Shown: positions 1-6,684 of the stretch, piece by piece
Numbering within the stretch: the first letter of the stretch is position 1
How the letters are laid out: the number at the start of each line of letters is the position of its first letter
Assembly (NCBI GenBank): GCA_964407525.1
Contig: CAYOWC010000086.1
Span: 1-16,823, forward strand
Direction of reading: 5' to 3'
Length of the DNA stretch: 16,823 bases
Origin: DUZB01 sp964407525
Lineage (GTDB): Bacteria > Desulfobacterota > DSM-4660 > Desulfatiglandales > Desulfatiglandaceae
Position numbers and translations under genes: made by a program
Notes under the pieces: generated by a model
The model's database searches: none
Told to the model about the DNA's origin: nothing
Seen by the model: only the letters and a program-made list of their open reading frames with translations

Positions 1-41
1 AAACGCGAAATCACGAAAGTGTAAACTACTTTTTGGCTTAA

Positions 42-830
42 ATGAAGGATGCCCAAAGGCGCAAAGAAAAACTATGGTCCATGGTTGAAAAACAAATGAC
101 AGAATTGGGTACTGAACAGGTTGAAATATCCGCCCACCTGAACTGGCCTCCACTCGTCCAGGGTATCCTTGTGAAAAGATACAAGCGCTTTATGGCCGAT
201 GTGAAATTGAGAAACGGCCATGTGGTCACTGCGCACTGTGCCAATTCAGGGCGTATGCTCACCTGCAGTGAGCCGGGGCGTCCTGTATACCTGTCCCGCC
301 AGAATAACCCGAAAAGAAAATTGAAATACACCTGGGAGATCATAGACATGCCCGGTTCTCTTGTAGGTGTGAATACCATGGTGCCGAACCGACTGGTCCG
401 TGCGGCCATCGAGGCCGGCAATGTAAAGCCGTTGAGGGGATATAGCAGTGTTCGGAGCGAAGTGAAATATGGGAAGAATTCCCGTATAGATCTCTTACTC
501 GAAGAAGGGGAACGGAGATGTTTTGTTGAAGTGAAAAACTGTACGCTCGTCAATGCTGGGATCGCTTGTTTTCCTGATGCCGTTACAACGAGGGGATTCA
601 AACACCTGCAGGAACTTCAGGAACAGGTTCGAATAGGTGATCGTTCGGTGATGTTTTATCTTGTGCAGCGAACGGATGCTGATCGGTTCCGACCGGCGGA
701 TCATATCGACGAAAGCTATGGAACTGAGCTCAGAAAGGCCATACGGAACGGGGTGGAAATGATGGTGTATGATGTGTCGCTGAGCCTTAAAAGCATCGCT
801 TTGAACCAGTCGTTACCATTTGAACTCTGA
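42..830 (+). CDS. sfsA: SfsA family DNA/RNA nuclease-like protein
   Basis: This is a full-length SfsA (sugar fermentation stimulation) protein. The family signatures are in order: the KRYKRFMADV block (residues 45-54), VTAHCANSGRM (62-72), the PNRLVRAAIE block (115-124), RIDLLLEEG (148-156), FVEVKNCTLV (161-170) and FPDAVTTRGFKHLQEL (177-192). D150 and E163/K165 look like the PD-(D/E)xK-type acidic pair and lysine; the family is reported to bind nucleic acid nonspecifically. The protein is 262 residues from this ATG, against about 235 in the family. Roughly 30 residues precede the conserved PPLV, and no Shine-Dalgarno sequence precedes position 42. The true start may therefore be the in-frame ATG at 81 or 96. 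The cellular role is poorly defined even in E. coli. No operon partner is visible: the next gene lies on the other strand beyond a repeat-rich spacer. Confidence 0.93.
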   Translation: MKDAQRRKEKLWSMVEKQMTELGTEQVEISAHLNWPPLVQGILVKRYKRFMADVKLRNGHVVTAHCANSGRMLTCSEPGRPVYLSRQNNPKRKLKYTWEIIDMPGSLVGVNTMVPNRLVRAAIEAGNVKPLRGYSSVRSEVKYGKNSRIDLLLEEGERRCFVEVKNCTLVNAGIACFPDAVTTRGFKHLQELQEQVRIGDRSVMFYLVQRTDADRFRPADHIDESYGTELRKAIRNGVEMMVYDVSLSLKSIALNQSLPFEL

Positions 831-835
831 TAATC

Positions 836-865
836 ATCTGCGTCTATCTGCGGAAATCTGCGTCC
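836..865. repeat. three tandem decamers
   Basis: Three consecutive 10-base units begin with ATCTGCG: atctgcgtct, atctgcggaa and atctgcgtcc. They start six bases after the sfsA stop codon. The period is close to one helical turn. No coding or RNA function is evident. Confidence 0.8.
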
Positions 866-944
866 CCTCTTTTCATGGCCTTTATTTTTTTTGGCTCATC
901 GCGGATTAACGTGATACTTTATCAGTTGTCGAATAGACCATACT

Positions 945-972
945 CAGATTCCAGATTCCAGATTCCAGATTC
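945..972. repeat. four tandem cagattc heptamers
   Basis: Four perfect head-to-tail copies of the 7-base unit cagattc. One base later they are followed by the aggtgtc array, so two different 7-base units sit almost back to back. Confidence 0.9.
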
Positions 973-973
973 G

Positions 974-994
974 AGGTGTCAGGTGTCAGGTGTC
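974..994. repeat. three tandem aggtgtc heptamers
   Basis: Three perfect copies of aggtgtc, followed by a partial unit (agg, 995-997). The reverse complement of aggtgtcagg recurs at 1107-1116 near the right arm of the same element, so this array can pair with it. Confidence 0.9.
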
Positions 995-1165
995 AGGAAA
1001 AACCGGGCCGCATTCAGCATATTCAACATAATCGCAAATAGTTATGCTTATTAGAACCAGAAAATAGGAATCCCGCTGCGGCGGGACTGAAACCTGGCAC
1101 CCGAAACCTGACACCTCTGTTCCGGAAAAAGGGATTCTTCACGCTAATCCGCGTTGAGCCTTTTT

Positions 1166-1942
1166 TTATTTCTCTCGACTTTTATGTCTCTGTGGGAGAC
1201 CTCGTGTGGGAAGTTCAGGCGCTGCCGGCCTAACCTCCGGCTTTTCTACAAGTTTATAGCCCGCGGGAACCGTGAACAGACTCTTGTCGAGAGGTTTCTG
1301 TTCCACTTTATTAACAGTTGTGGTTGTGGTCCCGCCCATGATGGTCATGATAGTCATAATGGGGAATCCATCCAGTTTGTTGAGAATCCCCGACATGTTC
1401 ATCAATTTGACCATCGGTGCATTCTCAAAGGCCTTTGCCATTTTTTCGTTGAAATTTTTGAGTTCTGAATACCCTTTAACATCCTTGGAAACCCAATATT
1501 CGCCTTTGGCCATCATCATCTGGACGTCATACTTCCGGCATTTATACCCCGAAATTGCCTTCGTTTCATTTGTGGAAACTATTTGTGTACTATCAGCCAT
1601 CTGTTTCAGCATTTGTTTGAGCTGGGCGGTTTGGGCTTCATCCATTTCAGGTAATTTGAGCATTTCCTTAAGGTCGCTCTTGGTATACGTCTTATCTTCG
1701 GTGTTGATTTCGTAACTGGTCATTTCTGTGAAATTCAGAATGGTTATTTCGCCCTTCTTTTCCGCGCGTGAAGCATAATCCGTGATGTAAGTTTTAAGAA
1801 TTTGCGATTGATCCACTTGTCCGGGAAGGCCTTTTGTAACTTCCGTGGAGTCCCAATACAAGTCAGCATAGGCCATGGGCGAGATAAAAAAGAGGAAAAT
1901 CAGGGTGATAAAGACAAAAATTGTGGGATGTGTTTTTTTCAA
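1166..1942 (-). CDS. exported DUF4412 domain protein
   Basis: A 258-residue protein read from a TTG start. An N-terminal signal peptide is clear: MKK, then a hydrophobic stretch (residues 8-22) ending in SPMAYA before DLYWD, which suggests signal peptidase I cleavage after residue 26. The mature part matches the DUF4412 style. It has repeated beta strands, a TYTKSDLKEML segment, the ISGYKCRKYDVQM block around 130-142, and GEYWVSKDVKGYSELKNF around 147-164. It is therefore probably periplasmic or outer-membrane associated, with unknown function. The C-terminal 30 residues are Pro/Arg-rich and probably disordered. A TIMTIMGGTTTTT stretch is low-complexity. The TTG start is supported by a GAAAGGAG Shine-Dalgarno sequence at 1950-1957. 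The stop lies only six bases from the right arm of the inverted-repeat element. Confidence 0.8.
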   Translation of the reverse strand: MKKTHPTIFVFITLIFLFFISPMAYADLYWDSTEVTKGLPGQVDQSQILKTYITDYASRAEKKGEITILNFTEMTSYEINTEDKTYTKSDLKEMLKLPEMDEAQTAQLKQMLKQMADSTQIVSTNETKAISGYKCRKYDVQMMMAKGEYWVSKDVKGYSELKNFNEKMAKAFENAPMVKLMNMSGILNKLDGFPIMTIMTIMGGTTTTTVNKVEQKPLDKSLFTVPAGYKLVEKPEVRPAAPELPTRGLPQRHKSREK

Positions 1943-1949
1943 TGTGAAA

Positions 1950-1957
1950 CTCCTTTC
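1950..1957 (-). promoter_or_regulatory. ribosome binding site deciding a TTG start
   Basis: The minus strand reads GAAAGGAG here, seven bases before the TTG at 1942-1940. It supports TTG initiation directly before the signal peptide. Confidence 0.8.
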
Positions 1958-2083
1958 AGAAACCAGTTTTTGTTTATCGTTTGAAGAGTATTGTAGTAGT
2001 TTATATTAAAAGTCCTGGGATGAAAATGAAAAAAGTCACGTGGCCCACTTTTATCTGTGGATCTCCTTATTAGGTAGTAAAGA

Positions 2084-3250
2084 ATGGCAAAAGCCAGAAA
2101 AATTATCCATCTTGATATGGATGCTTTCTATCCCTCTGTAGAGGTCCTGGACAATCCTGCTTTGAAAGGGAGGCCTGTCATCGTTGGGGGCGGAAAGGAA
2201 AGGGGTGTGGTTTCTTCTGCGTCGTACGAAGCACGGAGATTCGGAGTGCATTCCGCTTTGCCGATGGCATCTGCCATGCGTTTTTGTCCCCAGGGCATAT
2301 TCCTTCCGGTAAGAATGGACAGGTACAGGGATGTTTCTCGAAAGGTCTTGAGGATATTTAAGCGGTACACGCCCCTCGTTGAGCCCCTGTCCATAGATGA
2401 GGCTTTCCTGGATGTAACGGGGTCAGAGCGCCTGCATGGAACCGCGGTAGAGATTGCTGCCCGTATACGAAAGCAGGTATTTCATGAGATCGGTCTTACC
2501 ATATCCGCTGGAGTTGCGCCCAGTAAATTTGTTGCCAAGATTGCATCCGATATAAAAAAACCCGATGGGCTTACCGTGGTATCGCCCGATAAGGTCAGGC
2601 ATTTCCTTGACCCGTTATCCGTAAGCAGGATGTGGGGTGTGGGAAAAATGACCCGGAAAAAGCTGCTGGAAATGAATATTCAAACATTCAGGGATTTGAG
2701 CCTGGTTCCCGTTGACGTCCTGGAAAGAAGACTGGGTTCGCACGGACGCAAAATGCATTTCCTGTCGATGGGAATCGATGAAAGGCGTGTAGAGCCCGAA
2801 CACGATGTGAAATCCATTGGTCATGAGCAGACCTTTGTGGAAGATATTACAGACCTGGGGTTGTTGGAAAAGAATCTACTTCTATTGTCTGAAAAAACCG
2901 CAAGGCGTATGCGGAAAAAAGGGCTGACGGGGAAAACCGTGTCACTGAAGGTAAAGTATCATGATTTTAAACAGGTTACCAGGTCTGCAACCCTCGATAG
3001 GCATTGCGATGATGGTCCTTTACTGTATGCAGAAGCGTGCAAGCTCCTGAGAAAGACAGAAGCTGGAAAAAAACCGGTAAGGCTTGTTGGCATCTCCATG
3101 TCCCAATTCTGCGACGAATCCAGAGGAGAACAATTGTCCCTTTTTGCAAACGAATACGAGGAAGAAAAACGAGAAAGACTTCACCATGCCTTGGATTCTG
3201 TTTACCGGAGACATGGAGAGAAAAGCGTTGTCCCCGGGACACTGGTGTGA
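2084..3250 (+). CDS. dinB: DNA polymerase IV (Y-family)
   Basis: A full-length, 388-residue translesion DNA polymerase of the DinB branch. The catalytic acidic residues are present: D11 in LDMDAFY (10-16) and D105/E106 in LSIDEAFLD (102-110). The residue in the steric-gate position that excludes ribonucleotides is Y16. The fingers motif SSASYEARRFGV (44-55), the SAGVAPSKFVAKIASD block (141-156), the helix-hairpin-helix MWGVGKMTRKKL (183-194) and the little-finger domain (about 240-345) all follow. A QLSLF beta-clamp binding motif lies at 350-354. It is not at the extreme C-terminus, because 34 charged residues follow. No LexA-type box could be recognised upstream and the Shine-Dalgarno sequence is weak, so SOS control is not shown by the sequence. 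The neighbours are unrelated. Confidence 0.97.
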   Translation: MAKARKIIHLDMDAFYPSVEVLDNPALKGRPVIVGGGKERGVVSSASYEARRFGVHSALPMASAMRFCPQGIFLPVRMDRYRDVSRKVLRIFKRYTPLVEPLSIDEAFLDVTGSERLHGTAVEIAARIRKQVFHEIGLTISAGVAPSKFVAKIASDIKKPDGLTVVSPDKVRHFLDPLSVSRMWGVGKMTRKKLLEMNIQTFRDLSLVPVDVLERRLGSHGRKMHFLSMGIDERRVEPEHDVKSIGHEQTFVEDITDLGLLEKNLLLLSEKTARRMRKKGLTGKTVSLKVKYHDFKQVTRSATLDRHCDDGPLLYAEACKLLRKTEAGKKPVRLVGISMSQFCDESRGEQLSLFANEYEEEKRERLHHALDSVYRRHGEKSVVPGTLV

Positions 3251-3255
3251 GAAGT

Positions 3256-3287
3256 GCAGAAGTCATTAGGCAGTAAGCAGAAGGCAG
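3256..3287. repeat. degenerate 7-base-period repeat
   Basis: Downstream of dinB the spacer reads in strict 7-base register: gcagaag, tcattag, gcagtaa, gcagaag, gcag. Two units are identical, one differs at two positions and one is unrelated. It resembles the heptamer arrays at 945-994 in period but not in sequence. It lies between convergent genes. Confidence 0.6.
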
Positions 3288-3306
3288 CCCTGCTTGTGTG
3301 AAACTG

Positions 3307-4116
3307 TTAAAGGTTTGGCTTTTTTCCTTTGCAGATTACGAGGGGTGAATAGTGGAAAACTCTTGGATTGGAAATTGAGTCCTTGAATTCCTGGAAAAAC
3401 TCTTCATAGCCTCCTGGATAACCGGGGAATGTAAAACCAGATCTCTTTCCTGTTATTTGCACTTTATTTTGCCAGTTGAAGAGACTGTGATCAGACACGG
3501 AACCGCAGATGAGATTGTGGGCTGTTACGTCTGCATTTATTTCTTCATACCCCAGATCATACAAATAAGAATATAACTTAACACCGGCGTATGGGTCAAA
3601 ATTGTAATTCAATGTTAAATCCTCCATAATTCCCTGGATAGCCTTTTCGAAACGAAGAGAAAAACCATGGTACCGGAGGCAGTTAGAATCCAAATCGACC
3701 AGACAAAGGATCCCACCTGGTTTCACAATCCTGGAGACGTTCTTGACAATCTCAAAGCTGTTTGAAAGAAAGTATTCAAGCACGAATCTTATCCAAACGA
3801 AATCAAATATGCCCAGATGATCAAGTGGTAAACAAATATCGCCTTGTACGTATTCTATCTCCGGTGCAAAATAATTCTTCCTGGCATATTCGATCCTGCG
3901 TTTGGAAATGTCCATGCCCATGGTTTGTGCCATTGGATTGGCTAGTTGATTCAAACAAAATGTTGTTTTACCTGCGCCACATCCCAAGTCGGCTACCCTC
4001 ATTCCGGGTTTCAGACCCGCCCATATTGCCTGCCTTGTGACTTCGTTAACATTGGTTTTGAGATCCAGTCGAAGAGCTTCTTCATCACTTTCCATGAGAT
4101 ATTTTGATAAAGACAT
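3307..4116 (-). CDS. class I SAM-dependent methyltransferase
   Basis: A 269-residue Rossmann-fold methyltransferase. Motif I is VADLGCGAGKT (41-51). The acidic residue that binds the ribose is D69 in GMDISKRRIEYA. QGDICLPL (91-98) corresponds to motif III, DFVWIRFVLEYF (105-116) to motif IV, and VKPGGILCLVDLD (131-143) to the post-IV strand. The C-terminal 120 residues are not conserved enough for me to name a substrate. The start is an ATG with a GGTGAT ribosome site about six bases upstream. It is the last gene of the three-gene minus-strand cluster, 27 bases after the radical SAM gene, so it is probably co-transcribed. It may act on the radical SAM product, but that is inference. Confidence 0.9.
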   Translation of the reverse strand: MSLSKYLMESDEEALRLDLKTNVNEVTRQAIWAGLKPGMRVADLGCGAGKTTFCLNQLANPMAQTMGMDISKRRIEYARKNYFAPEIEYVQGDICLPLDHLGIFDFVWIRFVLEYFLSNSFEIVKNVSRIVKPGGILCLVDLDSNCLRYHGFSLRFEKAIQGIMEDLTLNYNFDPYAGVKLYSYLYDLGYEEINADVTAHNLICGSVSDHSLFNWQNKVQITGKRSGFTFPGYPGGYEEFFQEFKDSISNPRVFHYSPLVICKGKKPNL

Positions 4117-4143
4117 AATAAATCACCAAATTCATTCAGTTTT

Positions 4144-5766
4144 TTAGGGTTGCGTATTTTTTTCTACAATAGGGGCCAAAAAAGAAAAGTCCTTAACCAC
4201 TTCCTCTTCATTCAGACTGCCTCGAATAGCAGATTTTGCATGTTTTTGGCGAAGTGCTTCGAATCGATTCCGGCCTTCAGAACCAATTGCACTTAGCATA
4301 TCTTGATTATCTCCCCGGTAAATGGGCCCTGAATTATCCATAGCAAGAAACTCTTGGATTACATGATCTCGGGCTTGTTTGGAGTTCATGGTCGCATGTT
4401 GCCAATTGTGCATGTACCCGGAGAGTTCATATGCCTTTCGCTTTGCGGGCTCATATATCGGGCTCAGAGGGCTCAGGATGAAAGGAAACAGGGAGCAGGT
4501 GAGAATTCCCCCCGAATCAGCGGATTGATGGCGCCTGATAAAATCCCGAGTACGTTTGAGGCTGTCTGGAGTTTCCCCTGGAAATCCGATAATAAAGTAG
4601 CACGAGCAATTGATGCCGGCTGCCAAGAATTTTTTCAACACTGCCTCGTAAAGTTCGGGACTGGCCTTTTTGTTCATGTTAGCCAGAATACGAGGGTCTG
4701 CAGATTCTATCCCGAGCTGAAGCTCAATGCATCCTGCCTCTCGCAACAATTGCGGGTCTGCTTTCATGAGGGTGCTGGCCCGGATGAAAGTCATCCAACG
4801 GACGTCAAATTTCTCATCAATGAATCGACGGCAAACCGAGTCCAAATCCGGCTTTCCAAGTCGGAAATTGTCATCTACAAACCATACGTAACGAGCGCCT
4901 AGCCTGGATACGGCCTTGAGTTCTTCAATAAGCTGATCCAAAGGCTTTGTGCAGATCATCCGGCGGTCCTTGACAAAATTACAGAAAGCGCACTGATACG
5001 GGCATCCGGAACTGGCCTGAAGTGGTACGACACCTGAGTCGAAAACTCTTTTGGGCAATGACTCCCAGTTGATAGCACTCATATCAGGACTTGTAGTTCC
5101 ATCGGTTCTCCGGGAAAAATGGTAAGTCTTATTCGTAAGGCAGGCAGAGTTGGGAAGTTCCTTGAAGTCTTGGCCCCGCCTCAGTCGCCCCAGTGCCTCT
5201 GAGAGGACATCCTCCCCTCTCTGGCTGACAATGTAAAGGTCAACGGAGGGATCATCGTCGCTGTCCAAAAATAGAAAGTCATCTTTTGCAGATGCTGATA
5301 GGTACTCTGGTTCTTTGGAGCGTTGCAGAATCAGATAAGACATGTAAACCAGCGGTCCTCCTGCAATGATATAAACATCAGGAGCCAAGTGACGAACATC
5401 ATCCACGACTTTTCGCAACACTCTTTTACCCGGCATAAAAGTCGTAGAGATAACTATTGCTCGAGGCGGAGACTTGAGCAACTCTCTGAAGAAATTTTGC
5501 TCTTCGGAATAATTCTGGATAAGTTCAACTTGGAATCCCCGCTTGTTCAGGTAGTCGAACAGGTAGATGCCGTTAAGCTTGGGGGCGGAACTCCAACTCA
5601 TACGAGTATCACCGACTATCGGTGTGACAATTCTGCCCTTGTTAATCGCATAATTGCGAATTAGCTGGATGTTGCCGACCCTGCCATTGAGAGTCAAGCG
5701 CAGGGGATTGCTCCCGGAAAGGCTGTCAGCCCCCGAATCGGAAATGATGATTGCATCAAGGCACAA
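4144..5766 (-). CDS. B12-binding-type radical SAM protein
   Basis: A 540-residue radical SAM enzyme. The [4Fe-4S] ligands are C255, C259 and C262 in SSGCPYQCAFC. YVWFVDDNF (293-301), IELQLGIESADPRIL (347-361) and CYFIIGFPGETPDSL (389-403) are the usual downstream barrel strands. The N-terminal 180 residues have a Rossmann-like cobalamin-binding arrangement, with AIVISTTF around 103-110 and DVYIIAGGP around 130-138. No DxHxxG cobalt-ligand motif is visible, as in many radical SAM B12 proteins. An acidic insert, LDSDDDPS, lies at 167-174. Substrate and reaction cannot be assigned; methylation or ring chemistry on a small molecule or peptide are options. The start is TTG, supported by GGGAGG at 5774-5779. 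It lies between the DUF6506 gene (55 bases upstream) and the methyltransferase. Confidence 0.9.
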   Translation of the reverse strand: MCLDAIIISDSGADSLSGSNPLRLTLNGRVGNIQLIRNYAINKGRIVTPIVGDTRMSWSSAPKLNGIYLFDYLNKRGFQVELIQNYSEEQNFFRELLKSPPRAIVISTTFMPGKRVLRKVVDDVRHLAPDVYIIAGGPLVYMSYLILQRSKEPEYLSASAKDDFLFLDSDDDPSVDLYIVSQRGEDVLSEALGRLRRGQDFKELPNSACLTNKTYHFSRRTDGTTSPDMSAINWESLPKRVFDSGVVPLQASSGCPYQCAFCNFVKDRRMICTKPLDQLIEELKAVSRLGARYVWFVDDNFRLGKPDLDSVCRRFIDEKFDVRWMTFIRASTLMKADPQLLREAGCIELQLGIESADPRILANMNKKASPELYEAVLKKFLAAGINCSCYFIIGFPGETPDSLKRTRDFIRRHQSADSGGILTCSLFPFILSPLSPIYEPAKRKAYELSGYMHNWQHATMNSKQARDHVIQEFLAMDNSGPIYRGDNQDMLSAIGSEGRNRFEALRQKHAKSAIRGSLNEEEVVKDFSFLAPIVEKNTQP

Positions 5767-5773
5767 AAGAGGC

Positions 5774-5779
5774 CTCCCT
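5774..5779 (-). promoter_or_regulatory. ribosome binding site deciding a TTG start
   Basis: The minus strand reads GGGAGG, seven bases before TTG (5766-5764). The next in-frame ATG is far inside the conserved N-terminal domain, so TTG is the best start for the radical SAM gene. Confidence 0.75.
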
Positions 5780-5821
5780 TACAAGTTGAGATTCAATATT
5801 TGAAAAGCGCGAAAGCCGTGC

Positions 5822-6136
5822 TCACGCCATGAATAGGGAATCCCCGCTTTTTCCTCCCAGTCCGGGATGAATGTCGAAACGGACTACGCCAACAGGTATT
5901 TTTCCTTCCACGGATTGGGTTACTATGGCCGTTCCCTTGTTCCCGAAGCCACCGCAAAGTTCAATCGCCTGGATACCCTCATCCATGAGCTTTTTTGCGA
6001 GTTCTGCTGCTTCCTCATAGTTTTTGACCGCGACAGTGAGGAGATCGACCATGGGTGTTTCAACCCAGGACCTGTGTTCATCAGGGTTGCCATTCGGTGC
6101 AATAAACATAAATGCTGCTTTTAATTTTGACTCCAT
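5822..6136 (-). CDS. DUF6506 family small protein
   Basis: A 104-residue soluble protein that I recognise as DUF6506-like. AAFMFIAPNGNPDEHRSWVET (residues 7-27) is the typical N-terminal block. AIELCGGFGNKG (57-68) includes an invariant-looking C61-G-G-F-G, and GVVRFDIHPGLGGKSGD (83-99) closes the protein. No signal peptide or membrane segment is seen. The Cys and the FDIHPG motif suggest a ligand or metal site, but the family function is unknown to me. ATG is preceded by GGAGG at 6145-6149, seven to eight bases away. It is the first gene of the cluster leading into the radical SAM and methyltransferase genes, downstream of a good promoter. Confidence 0.85.
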   Translation of the reverse strand: MESKLKAAFMFIAPNGNPDEHRSWVETPMVDLLTVAVKNYEEAAELAKKLMDEGIQAIELCGGFGNKGTAIVTQSVEGKIPVGVVRFDIHPGLGGKSGDSLFMA

Positions 6137-6150
6137 TGTTTTCCTCCAGA

Positions 6151-6198
6151 ATTGGTGGAGTGGTTTTTATCTTAATAGTACTTTAATTTCACCAATTC
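6151..6198. promoter_or_regulatory. 9-bp inverted repeat, possible operator
   Basis: gaattggtg at 6151-6159 and caccaattc at 6190-6198 are perfect reverse complements, 30 bases apart. On the minus strand the distal arm lies between the -10 box and the likely transcription start. The proximal arm lies just before the ribosome site of the DUF6506 gene. Regulator binding at two half-sites, or a leader hairpin, would both fit. No regulator gene is next door. Confidence 0.5.
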
Positions 6199-6200
6199 TC

Positions 6201-6229
6201 ATTATAACTATTTTCCGTATACCCGTCCA
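6201..6229 (-). promoter_or_regulatory. sigma-70-type promoter of the DUF6506 cluster
   Basis: The minus strand carries a perfect TATAAT at 6206-6201. A TGGACG (four of six matches to TTGACA) at 6229-6224 is separated from it by 17 bases. The expected start point is about 6194, leaving a leader of about 60 bases before the DUF6506 ATG. This supports transcription of the three-gene cluster from here. Confidence 0.6.
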
Positions 6230-6684
6230 TTGATTTTATTGGAATGATCTTTCAGGATTACGCCTGATGCGATCAGTTTCCAATGATTTTCACTATTTGA
6301 AGTCCCCATCTTATCCCAGCCAATATTTCTGAACAATCCCAGAACCGCAATCCAGCCTACCCCCGGCTATATTGTGGTTTCTTTTTCCTTGACGCCCAAG
6401 TGGCATTTCTGTATGGTCGCTGCCAGAGAAAGCAAGCTTTTATCACATCACCTCACTGATCGATGATTTCATAAACATTGTCAGACATGTTACCCATCTT
6501 CATGAATGGTTAATGGTGGACTCCATGCTTTTCTGCAGCCGCCGGCCGGGTAGCGATCCTGTTGGGATGGAAAGATCGTCACGCATCGATGATGAGAATT
6601 CTCGTTGAAAAGCGTTGTCAGAATGCTGGAACGGTTTACGCCTGAACAGGATTGTCGAAATAGAATTCCTCTTTTTGGAGCGCC
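6230..6684. other. intergenic region with no gene recognised
   Basis: This stretch of about 455 bases between the divergent DUF6506 and PilZ genes has stops in the relevant frames. It shows no conserved protein match that I recognise, no tRNA shape and no clear terminator. The stop TAG at 6661 in the frame of the next gene sets the limit for its start. Antisense open frames here run through the start of the PilZ gene and look like shadows. Confidence 0.5.

Larger units (their letters stand above)
893..1160. repeat. inverted-repeat-flanked intergenic element
   Basis: A 22-base arm at 893-914 and a 22-base arm at 1139-1160 are reverse complements at 20 of 22 positions. The left arm is preceded by eight T (885-892) and the right arm is followed by seven T (1161-1167). 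Between the arms there is no gene. The interior holds four tandem copies of cagattc (945-972) and three tandem copies of aggtgtc (974-994). An inverted copy of aggtgtcagg lies at 1107-1116 (cctgacacct), and a 6-bp hairpin with a 4-base loop lies at 1071-1086. The layout resembles a small non-autonomous or dispersed intergenic repeat. It could also act as a long-stem transcription stop for sfsA. It fills most of the 335-base gap between sfsA and the DUF4412 gene. Confidence 0.65.

Noticed and set aside
38..601. Long minus-strand open frame opposite sfsA
   Set aside because: No recognisable protein features; sfsA on the plus strand carries all the conserved motifs.
1071..1086. Perfect 6-bp hairpin with TGCG loop as a rho-independent terminator
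   Set aside because: No T run follows on either strand.
2041..2083. LexA/SOS box upstream of dinB
   Set aside because: CTGT is present but the matching ACAG at the right spacing is not; no alternative SOS box could be supported.
6589..6645. Short frame starting MMRILVEKR, reminiscent of a response-regulator beginning
   Set aside because: It stops after 18 codons and no receiver sequence continues in any frame, so the likeness is probably chance.
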